Shown: positions 11,320-21,227, counted from the first letter of the stretch. The stretch: 64,000 bases of DNA from Cryphonectria parasitica EP155 (GCF_011745365.1 NW_024468914.1:1634001-1698000); one strand, 5' to 3'. A program made the numbers and translations. The notes: generated by a model from the sequence alone, not told the origin.

Positions 11320-13151
11320 TCTTCATAATGCTGCATAGCTACAATTACCTCCTGTATAATCTCTTCTATCTCGTCTAGTAATTACATCCTGGGCGCAGTG
11401 CCTGGCGCAACCCTCTTCCTTTTGGCAGAGACTACCTTTGCCTCTTCTTTTTGCCTTTTCATAACATCGTCTAAATCTATAAAGAAAGAGTTGGCATCCC
11501 GATTCACAGTCCTTTTAGCCTGTGGCTTAACAAAATCAAACTAAATTTCCAACGCCTCTAGGCAGTACTACAAGGTCGCATTCTCCATATTGCCTCAATT
11601 AATCGCCTTCCCTGCCTTACCCCATAGCAGTCTGATCGCCCTTTCCTGTCCCTTCAACTAAACCAATTAGTCTCTGACGTCTTAAGACTTATACAAGGTC
11701 CATACCTCTCCATATAGATCGTTTTCAGGCTTATGGGAGATAATCAAAGAGGGCTGATCGGCTGTAAGAATATCTCCTTCTTTCTCTCCCACCTCTTGCA
11801 CTATAGAACGGTTGAAAGGACAGATTCCCGTCTTGTCTAAAGCCTAACCATATATTTTTATCAGTAAACAATTGAGTGCGCGCAGCTTCATAAGCTTAGA
11901 TAAATCTCTGCTTATTAATTAGGGCGCTAGCGGTAAGGGATATAAACCAAGCTGTATACTGATAATAGTACTCCTTCAATGCTAAAAACACAGCCACATC
12001 CAAGGGCTGTATCTTTTAAGACGAGTATACAGGTAAATAGAAAGGGCGGACTTTATTCTAGCAACATTTAAACATAAAGTCAACGCCTATGTAAGTGTAG
12101 TAACCATCAAGTATAAGCAGTCGCCACTCTCGAAGGTCATCCGGCTTAGTAGAGGGCAAGTAGATCTTTTCGAGCCATTCTATGGCAATCTTAGTATTAG
12201 ACCAGCCGCTAAGGCTATAAGTGTATTTCCAGTAATAAGGGAAGTTACCATTAGGCGGAAAGTGTTAAACTTAAGGGGATTAACCCGTGAAGATAACCAG
12301 TGGATCAAGCAAACCTCCCTCTGCTTTAATACACTCCAATATTGACACCCATGTGCGCGCGCCGCTGGTAATCTTCATAGAACGTTTCGTCAAATTACTT
12401 CCAACCACTTTGCCAGCTTTAAACTCTCCCTCCGCAACTCCGTTCTCGTCCAAGTTGGCAATATTCTTCGGGAGGATCTTAAGCTCTTCAATAACGGTAA
12501 AAAGACGATTAAAATGGCTCGTTCATGGCCTTTTAAGAGGTATAGTATGCCCTGTCTGATGCCAGCAGTCTTGATCCCTTCGTTTATAAGCGCAGATTTC
12601 AATTCACAAACTTCCTTACCCAGTTCTTGCCCACGGGAGTAGTACTACTGCCAGCGTACATGTCAGGGCCGATTGTGCCAGCAAGGCTCAGAGCCAGCTA
12701 AGCCAGCTGGATTACGGATGATTAAGCAATATGCGGCTATAAAGCGGCTTTCTAGCCACATCAGCACTGCTGAGCAGAACTTAGTTCCTTAGGCCTCAAT
12801 GTCATTTCTGGTTGTATGCCCTTGAAAGAGAGGAAAGACCTCGCCACATTGCCTTTGCAACCTTTCCACCTGACAGTACATAACCAACTAGGCAAAAGCG
12901 CATAATTCCTTCAAGGTAATGGCTCTCCCGCACCTTTCTTCTTGCAAAATCCATTCCGCCAGGTCATATTCTTACTCGGAGGATAATTTTCGGTTGTTAA
13001 TACCGTCTTAGGCATTACTGTTTTGGCCGTGGAGGTGTCTCGAGAATGTAGACGGGTCGATTCCGTATAGTGCAGCGGCATCCTTTTGCAACAACCCGTT
13101 TCGAACGGCCGAAATGGCCTTAGCCATGAGTTCATCTTCATAAACAGGCAT
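11320..13151 (-). pseudogene. Fot1/pogo transposase remnant (HTH, CENP-B-like and DDE domains)
   Basis: ATG at 13151 opens a frame with a Psq-type helix-turn-helix (about residues 6-35, AISAVRNG...DAAALYGI). A CENP-B/Tc5-like segment (DLAEWILQEE...ALTLKELCAFA type) follows after an in-frame stop. Beyond the inserted LTR, DDE transposase landmarks remain in pieces: GKNWVRKFV, LDENGV (first Asp), LILDGYYTYI (second Asp) and QPLDVAVF. Many stops are TAG or TGA where Gln, Arg or Trp is expected, consistent with C-to-T decay. The enzyme would have cut and moved the element; it is not functional now. Confidence 0.75.
12661..12875 (-). mobile_element. 215-bp solo LTR inside the Fot1 transposase
   Basis: The segment starts TGTCAGGGCC and ends CCACCTGACA, and is flanked by an exact 5-bp duplication GTACA (12656-12660 and 12876-12880). 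It is the inverse complement of the LTRs at 24894-25106 and 27563-27775. Solo LTRs form when the two LTRs of an insertion recombine. Its presence shows that the LTR family moved after the Fot1 copy had landed. Confidence 0.9.
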
Positions 13152-13489
13152 AATGAATCTAAAGACGAGAAGAAAAAAAAATTCATTAAGTAATAGGGGG
13201 TAAAAGTGGTCGTGTTGACTGGATTTGCATCTGAAACTCGCTTGCAGGCAGGGGTCAATTGCAGACGGGGGTTCGAATGAATAAACGGCGATACTTTCCT
13301 GAATGACCAAGAGCGCGCTGCAAAGTACCTGAGTACCTGGGTAACTGCAGGTATGGGAGATCTGCGAAATACTATTTACGGAGAACCGTAATTCAGCATC
13401 CACCAAGCCCAGGTCTCGAAACCCGTCCACCAAAAAACAGAAAGCCACTGAATTCTACGATCCACCCGAAACAAGAAATCTACCACCCA

Positions 13490-13810
13490 CTGAGAAGTAA
13501 ATCTACCATCCACCTACAGCTGAACTAAATCTACATTCCACTGTGAACTAAATCTACCATCCACTCACAGCTGAACTAAATCTACCATCCACCTGGTTCA
13601 GCCCTCTGAGGTTCATCCCTCCCTCTCAGATCCAACCCTTTTATTTGAGGGTCAACCCTCTTTTCAGGTCCAGTCCTCTTTTCAGGCCCAGCTCTTTTAC
13701 GTGAGGGTCAACCCTCGTTGCAGGTCCAACCCTCTTTTCAGGTCCAGTCCTTTTATTTGAGGTTCAACCCTCTTTTCAGGCCCAGCCTTTGTATTTGAGG
13801 GTCAATTGAG
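13490..13810. repeat. Two adjacent minisatellites
   Basis: 13490-13590 holds about four imperfect units of the form CTAAATCTACCATCCACTC with spacers. 13620-13810 holds units of the form GAGGGTCAACCCTCTTTTC / AGGTCCAGTCCTTTTATTT, about 30-60 bp apart. GAGGGT...ACCCTC pairs are self-complementary. No coding frame is apparent. Confidence 0.7.
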
Positions 13811-14345
13811 GTGCAGCTCTCTTTGAGGGGTAGGATTAGAGGGTTGGCCTTGAGAGGGCTAGACATGAAAAGAGGCCTGACCCCTTGTCTTCTTAAGTCT
13901 AGCTCTCCTTCTAGATTATCTACATCTAACTAAGCTTTATACCTCTTACTTCTGGTCTTTATAGTTCTATTATTAGGTAGTTAATCAACTGGTCATATTT
14001 TACGCAGAGATCGAATCTTCTTCTCTCGGTACGAATGCACTAACGGGGAGCTTAGTTTACAAGTTGACTAAATAGTCTCTGGCAAAAGTTTTCAGAAAAC
14101 CAGATTCATTTTCGCTTTTCCAGAAATCTGCATTCCTCGCACAGCAAACATAAGGGCCGCTTAAGGTTGTTTAGATAATTGGTAAGTTGATAAGTTTGAA
14201 AAGAGTTTCCGCTTTTCCAGATTTCTGCAAAGCACAGACACATATAAAGAGCGTGCCGTTCCTCTAATACTGGGAATTCTCATCCAACGCAATTCTTTAA
14301 CTCGGCGTCTCTGATACCACCAAAGCATAATATCTTGTCTTTACT
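13811..14345 (+). other. Upstream region of the DUF3723 gene
   Basis: No gene seen. Near the ATG there is a TATAAA-like sequence (about 14243) and pyrimidine-rich, CAA-containing leader sequence typical of fungal promoters. Two copies of a short AT-rich block with GCTTTTCCAGA lie near 14115 and 14211. Confidence 0.35.
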
Positions 14346-16379
14346 ATGATCGATTATTTTGTTGGCTCCTGCCAGCTGGCACTGGGCCGATTGACATTCG
14401 ATTCTAGTCGAGAACCAAATCCTAGTGCCATTCACCGGCTCTCGGAGGTGCTTAGATTGTCATGCGATCCCATGAGTCACCAGATTCCAGCTGTGGTGTC
14501 GCCTGAGGAGCTCCAGACAGTACTCGATGATTCAAACGTCTCCAGGGAAGCTCTTGTGGAGAATCGTCAACCACATCCAGAATTATTCCCATCGGCCAAG
14601 CTGAGGGGCATCCATGGGAGACAGCGATTCGAAGCCGCGCTGCGTGTTTACGGTTCTCGGAAGTTGTGGACAGTGCAACTATACTGTATTCCCGCTGAAA
14701 GCGATGTATATCGATTGTTGCAGCCAGAAGTCGACCAGTACTTCTATCAGACGCCGCCCTCAGATGGAGAGATCTTCCTGAAAATACGCGAAAACAAAGG
14801 CCCTGGCCAAGTTGATATCGCTAAACTCTGGCGCTTGAAGTTGAGCAGTTATAAGCAGAAAGTTTTGGGCACCGTTGAGCGGCAATCAGGCCTGCTCGAG
14901 AAGTTAGATCAACTACGTGCCTTCCCCGGTCTCTGGAACGGCTTCCAGTTGGGCAATATAGAGAAGCATCTGAAGCTGCACACCCCTGAAGAAGTTTCGC
15001 ACTACCTTCAACATGTGCACAAGACCTGGCAGTTGATTACCCTGGACGATCCCACGATACAAAAAGCAACAGATTTTCAAACTGTCAAGCGATTGGAACT
15101 ACTTGCGCCAGCTATTTTTTCAGCTGATGGTGCAGAAGTACGGAGGTTGATCAGCGACGGGACGCTCTTCCCAAGCGTCTCGGCACCGAGTGTACGGGCC
15201 AGGATACAAGATGCGATGCTTCAGATTGTCGGCTTAATTCCCAGCATCACGACTTTCCATCAGAACATGATGTTATTGAGTATCGTTGCGAAGATCTTGC
15301 GAAGGCATATCGTCGGTGATGCAAGAAGTGGATCGCTACGCTCTGCTATGATGGGCTGCTGGCAGGCACCGGAAAAGATGCTCATAGAGGAAGCCGAGAA
15401 CTCTTTCTATAAGCTCCATTTCCCACCGTCCTTCGACCTAGCATACCGCCAAGTCTTCATGTCAGCCCTACGCCACTTTTCACGCCTCTCAGTTGTAGGC
15501 CCTCGTTGTGAGAGAGGCCAAAGTATGAATGCGGCCATGGTTGACGATCAATACTTGGCCCAATTCTTGCGCGGAGCTTGGAAGCAAGGTTTCCGCTCGG
15601 TAAAGATTGAGGCCACACTTGCAAAGTTGCGCGACTGCCTGCCTCCGCAAGCAAAGGTAGACCCAGGAGCCCCTAGCCCTGAGAAAGCACTCGAACGGAG
15701 ATCCGGCAGGCCGTTCTCAAACTCAGCCGCTGTATTGTCGTCGTCATTCTTTCTGCCCAATACCTTCACTGCAGAACAAAGCGAATACCCTTCCACCATT
15801 TTCGTTCTGGAGGACTTCATGCGTTCCTTTTTCGAGGGAGGATCTTCGGAGATGCGTCCTATCGCCACGGCGGTACGGGAGCACGAGCAGTCCTATGCTC
15901 CAAGCTCAAGGACTGCGCAGGAGACTGGAGAACATTGTGATATGGAAATCACTCGATACAGTCCGGCGGCTGAGAGCTCAGACTCTCAACCCACTCAGTT
16001 GGCGACGCGCCTCCGTCGTCTTGCAATGGGTCGCGGATTTCAGACCGCACTGCAGTCCCCGCAGAGCATTGACGCAGGTCTTCATCAACAATCTCGTCCT
16101 CTCCCACTTTACATACGACAGTCTCCAGACTCGTCCACATATCCAAGCAGCCCGGAAACGTCTGTGACTAGCACAAGCATGTCGTTTGCCACACGTTCTC
16201 TGATCTCTCCAGGAGATATGCTCCCCAGCCATGCCGGAGTACGGCAAGCTACGTTACGGGTGCTACAGGGACACAGTGGACAGAGCAGAAGTCAATCAGC
16301 CGGTAGCGTGTCCGCAGACACTGACATAATACGGACTCTCTTCGCTCCAAAGGACTTGCGATTTGGTAGAAGAGCATAA
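14346..16379 (+). CDS. DUF3723 family protein, 677 aa, intact
   Basis: An uninterrupted frame opens with the family start (ATG; GSCQLALGRLTFDSSREP at residues 8-25). It continues with an IPAVVSPEELQ block, LRGIHGRQRFEAA (about 86-98), a DVYRLLQPEVDQ block, SDGEIFLKIRENKG (about 140-153), and GLWNGFQLGNIEKHL (about 198-212). These are conserved in DUF3723, a fungus-only family of unknown biochemical role often carried as an accessory gene by giant Starship elements. The C-terminal third (after about 430) is Ser/Thr/Pro-rich and probably disordered. No intron is needed. It is the only uninterrupted large single-exon gene left of the retroelement nest and stands among dead transposons, so recent constraint or recent arrival is likely. 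Confidence 0.85.
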   Translation: MIDYFVGSCQLALGRLTFDSSREPNPSAIHRLSEVLRLSCDPMSHQIPAVVSPEELQTVLDDSNVSREALVENRQPHPELFPSAKLRGIHGRQRFEAALRVYGSRKLWTVQLYCIPAESDVYRLLQPEVDQYFYQTPPSDGEIFLKIRENKGPGQVDIAKLWRLKLSSYKQKVLGTVERQSGLLEKLDQLRAFPGLWNGFQLGNIEKHLKLHTPEEVSHYLQHVHKTWQLITLDDPTIQKATDFQTVKRLELLAPAIFSADGAEVRRLISDGTLFPSVSAPSVRARIQDAMLQIVGLIPSITTFHQNMMLLSIVAKILRRHIVGDARSGSLRSAMMGCWQAPEKMLIEEAENSFYKLHFPPSFDLAYRQVFMSALRHFSRLSVVGPRCERGQSMNAAMVDDQYLAQFLRGAWKQGFRSVKIEATLAKLRDCLPPQAKVDPGAPSPEKALERRSGRPFSNSAAVLSSSFFLPNTFTAEQSEYPSTIFVLEDFMRSFFEGGSSEMRPIATAVREHEQSYAPSSRTAQETGEHCDMEITRYSPAAESSDSQPTQLATRLRRLAMGRGFQTALQSPQSIDAGLHQQSRPLPLYIRQSPDSSTYPSSPETSVTSTSMSFATRSLISPGDMLPSHAGVRQATLRVLQGHSGQSRSQSAGSVSADTDIIRTLFAPKDLRFGRRA

Positions 16380-16924
16380 GCAGACATGCGATAACGGATT
16401 TTGGAGGAATGGATATACTTGACCAAGAGCGGCTTCATGGTCTACGATCGACGGAGAATGTTTGTGCGCCAATCATCACAAGCGCAATGATGTATAAACA
16501 CCGCAAATGGAACTTGAAATTATATTCTGCAATGTCGCCTTTATACTGAATCGCCTTTATACTGCAACCTGCACAATTCCTAAGCTGGAGAGTAGTGGAA
16601 GATGTTTCATTTTATCAGTAGAGCTTTTGGGGGGGGGGGGGGCAAGTGAACGGGGCAGTGACTGGTAGAGTCTGCTAGTAAAATGCAGTGGCATTTTACT
16701 GGTAGAGATTCCTATCTTTTAGGCTTGTCTACTCGTAGAATCTATGGGCTGTCTACTAGTCAGGTCTGCAGAACAGGCTGTCCTCTAAATGTCAGGACTC
16801 TACTAGTAGTAGACGACCCCAGAATTCTACTAGCAGCCAAAACATACTAGTAGAATTGTTGTGCGCTGTCTACGGGGGGGATCCTAGGCGCAGTCCACTG
16901 GTAGACCTGAGGCCTATCTAGATC
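16380..16924. other. Non-coding region with G run and repeated TACTAGTA-type palindromes
   Basis: A G homopolymer occurs at about 16628-16641. From 16665 to 16870 variants of CTACTAGTAG recur about every 15-50 bases (near 16739, 16753, 16799, 16827, 16847). No gene is seen. Confidence 0.5.
16677..16700. repeat. Perfect 10-bp stem hairpin, 4-base loop
   Basis: AGTAAAATGC (16677-16686), loop AGTG, then GCATTTTACT (16691-16700). It lies within the TACTAGTA-rich block. Confidence 0.7.
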
Positions 16925-17600
16925 CAAAATCAAACCACGAAATCCAACCACGAAACCCAACAGCCACGAAATCCAACAGCCACGGAACTCCAGCCACGAA
17001 ATCGAGCCCCGAAATCGAGCCCCGAAATCGAGCCCCGAAATCGAGCTACGAAATCCAACTCGAAATCCAACCCCGAAATCCAATTACGAAATCCAACTAC
17101 GAAAGCAAGTACGAAAGCAAGCACGAAAGCAAGTACGAAAGCAAGTACGAAAGCAAGCGCGAAATCCAAATCCAAGCACAAAATCTGTCAGGGTAAAAAG
17201 GGCACACAAGTGAGGTGAAAGGGTGTGAGCTGCTCCTGAGTCGCTCTGTTGACGCTTCCATTCAAAGGGACTACTGAACCTATCTCCCTCCTCCTCTTTT
17301 TCGCTGCTGGACCTGTTGTTCCCCTTTCCCTTATGTACACAATTGGCCTGGACTAGATAAGATAACAATGGCCTGATGGCCACGCTGGCATCGTACGAGA
17401 GCGCTGCTCCAGAGCAGAGCCCTCACCGGGGTCCCAGACCGCCACTGGGGAATGCAAGGGCCACCCATTTCCGCCGTGCGCACACAAGCCCTGACAAAAT
17501 CCAAGCAAGCACGAAAGCAAGCACGAAATCCAAGTACGAATCCCAGGCACGAATCCAGGCACGAATCCAGGCACGAATCCAGGCACGAACTACTAAACAA
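16925..17600. repeat. Minisatellite of 10-14 bp ACGAAATCCAA / ACGAAAGCAAG / ACGAATCCAGG units, split by an LTR
   Basis: Units run from about 16925 to 17185 and resume at 17497-17600, with the LTR at 17186-17496 inserted between. Sub-blocks differ: CGAAATCCAACC, CCCCGAAATCGAGC, ACGAAAGCAAGC, then ACGAATCCAGGC. Both strands stay open in several frames because of periodicity and give low-complexity translations; I do not regard these as genes. Confidence 0.8.
17186..17496 (-). mobile_element. 311-bp solo LTR of the chromovirus family, TSD AAATC
   Basis: It starts TGTCAGGGTAAAAAGG and ends AAGCCCTGACA and is flanked by AAATC on both sides (17181-17185, 17497-17501). Its inverse complement aligns along its length with the 310-bp LTRs at 53990-54299 and 60975-61284, with scattered differences of roughly a tenth of positions by eye. 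The family has therefore inserted at least twice in this window, at clearly different times. Confidence 0.9.
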
Positions 17601-17875
17601 ACCGCACTGGCGAACTGGGTATGCGACGACCGACAAAGCACCGTGAACACTACCCAATTCAGGGAATCAAAATTGAAATAATATGTCTAAATGCCATTTC
17701 TCGCATTACTTGAACACAACCATATTACTATCATCCCTGGCTATAGCATGTGAAAATTCAGTTTCATGAGACTTTCCCTTGTCCTCCTTGAAATCCGTTG
17801 GTGTTCTTTTAATAGGAAGAGGATAGCTTTGGTCCTGAAGACAATCAGCTTTTATCCACAGGGCAGCTCATTATA

Positions 17876-18124
17876 TTAACTTACAATATCCTGACTACCG
17901 GGTCTAAACGAGGGCGAAGAACAGTATTCAAAATACCGCCCGTACTTTGTGCAGAAGTAGATATCGATGTGGTATTTTTTTCGCATGCTATCCATTCTTC
18001 TCATCAAACTCCGGAGACTTTTCGAGAAGTTCTCATTCGTTCTATCTCGAATTCTTTTCCGAGCAGTCACTGTCTTTGGTATTCCCACAGAAGCTGGGGT
18101 TGAGAGCGGAAGGCAGGGAGTCAT
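17876..18124 (-). CDS. Small MADS-like (SRF-type) orphan protein, 82 aa, hypothetical
   Basis: An ATG-to-stop frame carries a basic region (TARKRIRDRTNENFSKSLRS, about residues 20-39), an amphipathic Arg/Lys-rich helix, and the segment YHIDIYFCTKYGRYFEY (about 51-67). The pattern, basic helix followed by a hydrophobic strand ending in GRYFEY, resembles the SRF/MADS core found in short fungal proteins. It would bind DNA if so. No start context or intron evidence helps, and it may be a relic. See the frameshifted relative at 10100-10390. Confidence 0.35.
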   Translation of the reverse strand: MTPCLPLSTPASVGIPKTVTARKRIRDRTNENFSKSLRSLMRRMDSMRKKYHIDIYFCTKYGRYFEYCSSPSFRPGSQDIVS

Positions 18125-18635
18125 TCCGAAGAAAAAGCTGTGGTCAGGGGTTACCGTCTAGAAGGTGGGGGGGGGGGCTAACAAAGCTAGTGGATAAATT
18201 GGTAGGAGCTACTATGCTACCAGCCAGGAATTGGGTTTTTTAATAATTCATTTTCAAGCAGCCCACGTTGATTCGATTTAAAATAAAGGCGCAATTTTAA
18301 AGAGACGACTTTTAGATAACAACTTTTAGTAAGCAGTTTTCGGTAGATAGTTCTTAGCAAACGTTCATCTATAAACAGTTCCTGATCGTTTCGCAGTTGC
18401 GCGCATGGATGACGTCTTCATGGGTGGGGCTAAAATTAGCGGAAATAGTGGCCCGTCAAGCCGATCTGGTTGCTAAATTTAGAAAACTGCCTCTAAAATT
18501 AAACTTGGACAAAGCAAAATTAAATTGGGTAATGTGCATTCCTAAGAAATCTGATTTACGGCCTGCAAGCGATACCAGATAGGTGATTAAAGCGAAACCT
18601 GAGCAGAGTGTCTGCTTTATACCAACTGAGAAAAT
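18125..18635. other. Intergenic, no gene supported
   Basis: Contains a G run near 18169 and AT-rich sequence with repeated ACTTTTAG/AACTTTTAG near 18310-18330. A 61-codon frame at 18397-18582 has no recognisable domain. Confidence 0.45.
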
Positions 18636-20288
18636 CTACGCTTTCTTCCTTGGTCGTTTTGCCGCAGCCCCTCCTTGCAGCGAGCTCTGTGGGGTGGCAA
18701 GATGTGGCGCCGCTGGGGCTACCGAACTCTGGCTGGACGTTGCTGCGGACAGGCTTTCCATGCCCTGGGACAGACCGGTCTCAGGCAGCGGGTCGACGGT
18801 AAAGTCGATGTCGGGCGGGATCTGATCGATCGCAGCGCGAATTCTCGCAAAGTGCGATGGCATCCAGAGATCGTAGACATTCTTGGTAAAGCGGTAGGCA
18901 GTCCACTTCTCCCTGCCATCCAGCTCTACGAAGCTGAACTGGCGGATCGGATGGCGGTAGTACTTGACCTCCTTCCCTTCTATGACAGGATAGTAGCCGT
19001 AGATCCGCACAGCCTGATGGTCGTGCGAGACAGAGAAGCTGAGGATCTGCCGGTCGACCTCGGCCTCTCGTCCCACAAGTCGGAAGAGCTCAAAGACTGC
19101 CCGTGCGGCCATCGCCATGCTGTGGGCGTTCTGCCGGTCGGCCACGTCGAGCGCCGCCGCGCTGCACTTGACCTCGCACGCGAGGAACGGGAAGAACATG
19201 TAATACGTGGCCATGAAGAACGACTGGTCGCCGCCAAGCCAGTTGCCGATGAACGGCGCGAGCTTGGCCAGTTGGTCGTCCGAGAAGGCCTTACGCCGGA
19301 AGCCAACAGAGTAGTCGGGCTGCGGGCGAGTCTTGGTCAGAGGGACCGAGTTGTTCCAGCCTTCGTTCGTGCTCTCAATCAAACATTCAAGCTCTGTCGC
19401 ACCGTAGGTAGCAAGGACCTCCGCAGAAGGCACAATCAGCTGAGAGATGTCCCGTATGACCCTGGTTTCGTTCCGGTCTTGGAATTTGCGGCAGGTCGCC
19501 TCGAAAATATCATCCCGAAAAAGCGAGTTCTGAGGAGGCTCCTGCGCCTCTTCAAGGAGAGTGTTGCAAAGGTTCTTGCTAGCATCCGCAATACCTACAG
19601 GCGACTTGTCCATAAAGGCACCCTTGGTTGCAAGTAAGGTTTTGTAGCGCACATCATTATAGTCGGCACTCTTCTCCTCTCTCGGCTTCTGGTCGCTGGG
19701 GGTTACGGACGAAGCCGAGCTGGACCGTTTTCGGCCTAGCGAGGGAGTCGATCTGTTTCTTGCAAGCAAATGATCCATGTCAAGGCAAGCTTCGAAGTAT
19801 TTCTGCGGCCAGCGTCGTTCTCGTACCCAGAAGTCAAGTATGTCGCGCCAGTCCTCGTCGGTATCGTCTGTTGCCTCTTCACCGAGAGATTCCTGCGAGA
19901 TGGACTCGACAGGGCCGGGCCGGTGACGCGTGCGTATAGTCTCGTCTGGATCGAGCTCGGGCAGAGTGACTTCGCGCCACCGCTTGTGTCCTGTACAGGG
20001 CTGTTCCGGATGAAATTAGCTGAGATTCCAGCACGTGTTACCTGTGGACTTTGCGATATAACATACTATGAATGAGTCTATTGCAGGGTCCACAGATGGT
20101 AGTATCTTTAGGGCTCGAGGCGGGCTATTTGTCGCCTGGCGCGCTCGTTTTGCGCGCTGCTCGTCCGCGACTGCAGTGTCTGCACCACGTTTTCGGCGGC
20201 GTGCTTGCGGCGGGGGCTGGGACGGGGTACTGTCTGCGAGACGATGCTGTCGAACTCTGTCGCTACGCCGAAGGCGCTCTATATTCAT
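18636..20288 (-). CDS. DUF7924 family protein with PD-(D/E)XK-like nuclease signature, two exons, 533 aa
   Basis: Exon 1 is 20288-20042 (ATG 20288) and exon 2 is 19990-18636. The 51-base intron (20041-19991) has GTAACA, an AGCTAAT branch-like site and TACAG, and joins the frame exactly. The N-terminus is basic and disordered (ARRRKRG, KRARQ: likely nuclear localisation). The core begins DWRDILDFWVRE...WPQKYFE and HLLARNRS, then TPSDQKPREEKS, SLFRDD, a RPQPDYSVGFRR motif, FLACEVKC, VADRQNAHSMAMA, SHDHQAVRIYGYYPVI and FTKNVYDLWMPSHF. PDYSVGF followed by EVK resembles the PD-(D/E)XK nuclease active site, so a DNA-cutting or DNA-binding role is plausible but unproven. The tail is Ser/Ala-rich and ends in KRPRKKA. 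The gene is intact and GC-rich beside decayed repeats. Confidence 0.8.
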
Positions 20289-21026
20289 TAGCTGACAATC
20301 GTAGATCAACGCGGCCCCCTCCTGCTATGAGCGGGACCTCTGCACAATGTTCTTACCTTTGTCTGGTTGTAGGCAATGTTCCTGGAGTGGTTTTGGGCTC
20401 GCGAGGTTCGCAACCTGCGATGCCATGGATGGAAAGGATTGATGTGGGTTGGGAGGAGGAGTATGTAGTGATGGGCGAGGTGGAGAGGGGCGTTCGGGCA
20501 CGAAGCTTGTTGCGCCTAAGGTGTGATTCTTCCAAGGCATGCATCTCGGGCTTGGCGGATTCGGTGGGCGCCTAAATGGTTGGCTGGGGAGCGACAGACG
20601 CCAACAGCTTCCGCGCTTCAGTGCAGTACAAGCATTCGAAGAACCCACTATTTGCCGCCTGGTTGCTTAGTACCAGGCCACAGTAGCCGCCAACACGTCC
20701 TGCATGTGTGTTCCCATTACTAATAGACCATCACCAGATACGAAGCTTTACTAGCAAACATCTACTCACAAAACCAAAATTATTCAATAGTTTTAATAGT
20801 TATTTGAACACTCCCTTGACTAGTAAAAATCTATGAATAAGAATATATAACCAGAACCGCTTCCTACCACAGTGTTACTGGTCCCGCTGACCGGGCAAAG
20901 AGCTTGCTGTCTTGGTAAATGCACGTGACTCCACTTATAGTAAGCGTGGGGATCATGGTACTGAGACGCGCACACAGCGTCACGTAATAGACTTGATCGC
21001 TAGTGATATTGGAGCATCGCTCAAAA
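20289..21026. other. Upstream region of the DUF7924 gene, no further gene seen
   Basis: GC-rich to about 20700 and then AT-rich (20740-20860). Open frames here are overlapping and proline- or serine-rich without domains. Confidence 0.45.
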
Positions 21027-21150
21027 CTAGCTCTTGTCTCGTTCGCCTTGAATGCCTTGAATGCCTCGCTCGCCTTGTACGCCTCCCTCGCCTTGTACGC
21101 CTCCCTCGCCTTGTACGCCTTGCTCGCCTTGTATGCCCTGTACACCGCGC
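21027..21150 (-). pseudogene. Second collagen-like Gly-X-Y tract, detached
   Basis: The minus strand reads about twelve Gly-X-Y triplets (GVQGIQGEQGVQGEGG pattern) ending at TAG 21027-21029. It uses the same 9-base coding unit as the collagen-like gene just upstream but has no start of its own. It may be a lost 3' exon or a duplicated remnant. No splice solution that keeps the Gly-X-Y frame was found by eye. Confidence 0.45.
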
Positions 21151-21227
21151 AAGCATTAGCTTTCTGCAGTGCAATAATACTGTTTCATGACTTCCCAACT
21201 CATAGTCTCTTCCAATATGACAGTCCA

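Larger units (their letters stand above)
11202..13281 (-). mobile_element. Fot1/pogo-type DNA transposon with about 44-bp TIRs and TA target duplication
   Basis: The left end (from 11202) and the inverse complement of the right end (to 13281) share a TIR containing CCCCCGTYTGCAATTGACC and CTGYCTGCAAG, with only transition differences. TA dinucleotides lie outside both ends (11200-11201 and 13282-13283), as expected of the Tc1/mariner superfamily. The span is 2080 bp; without the 220-bp LTR insertion plus duplication it is about 1860 bp, close to the usual size of Fot1. The transposase lies on the minus strand and is degraded. Confidence 0.85.

Noticed and set aside
16847..17657. Several repetitive open frames on both strands (FVLAFV-, ARIQARIQ-type)
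   Set aside because: Translations of the ACGAAA minisatellite and of the LTR, with no independent coding signal.
18675..19637. 320-codon plus-strand frame
   Set aside because: Antisense shadow of the DUF7924 exon, which has family motifs and a matching intron.
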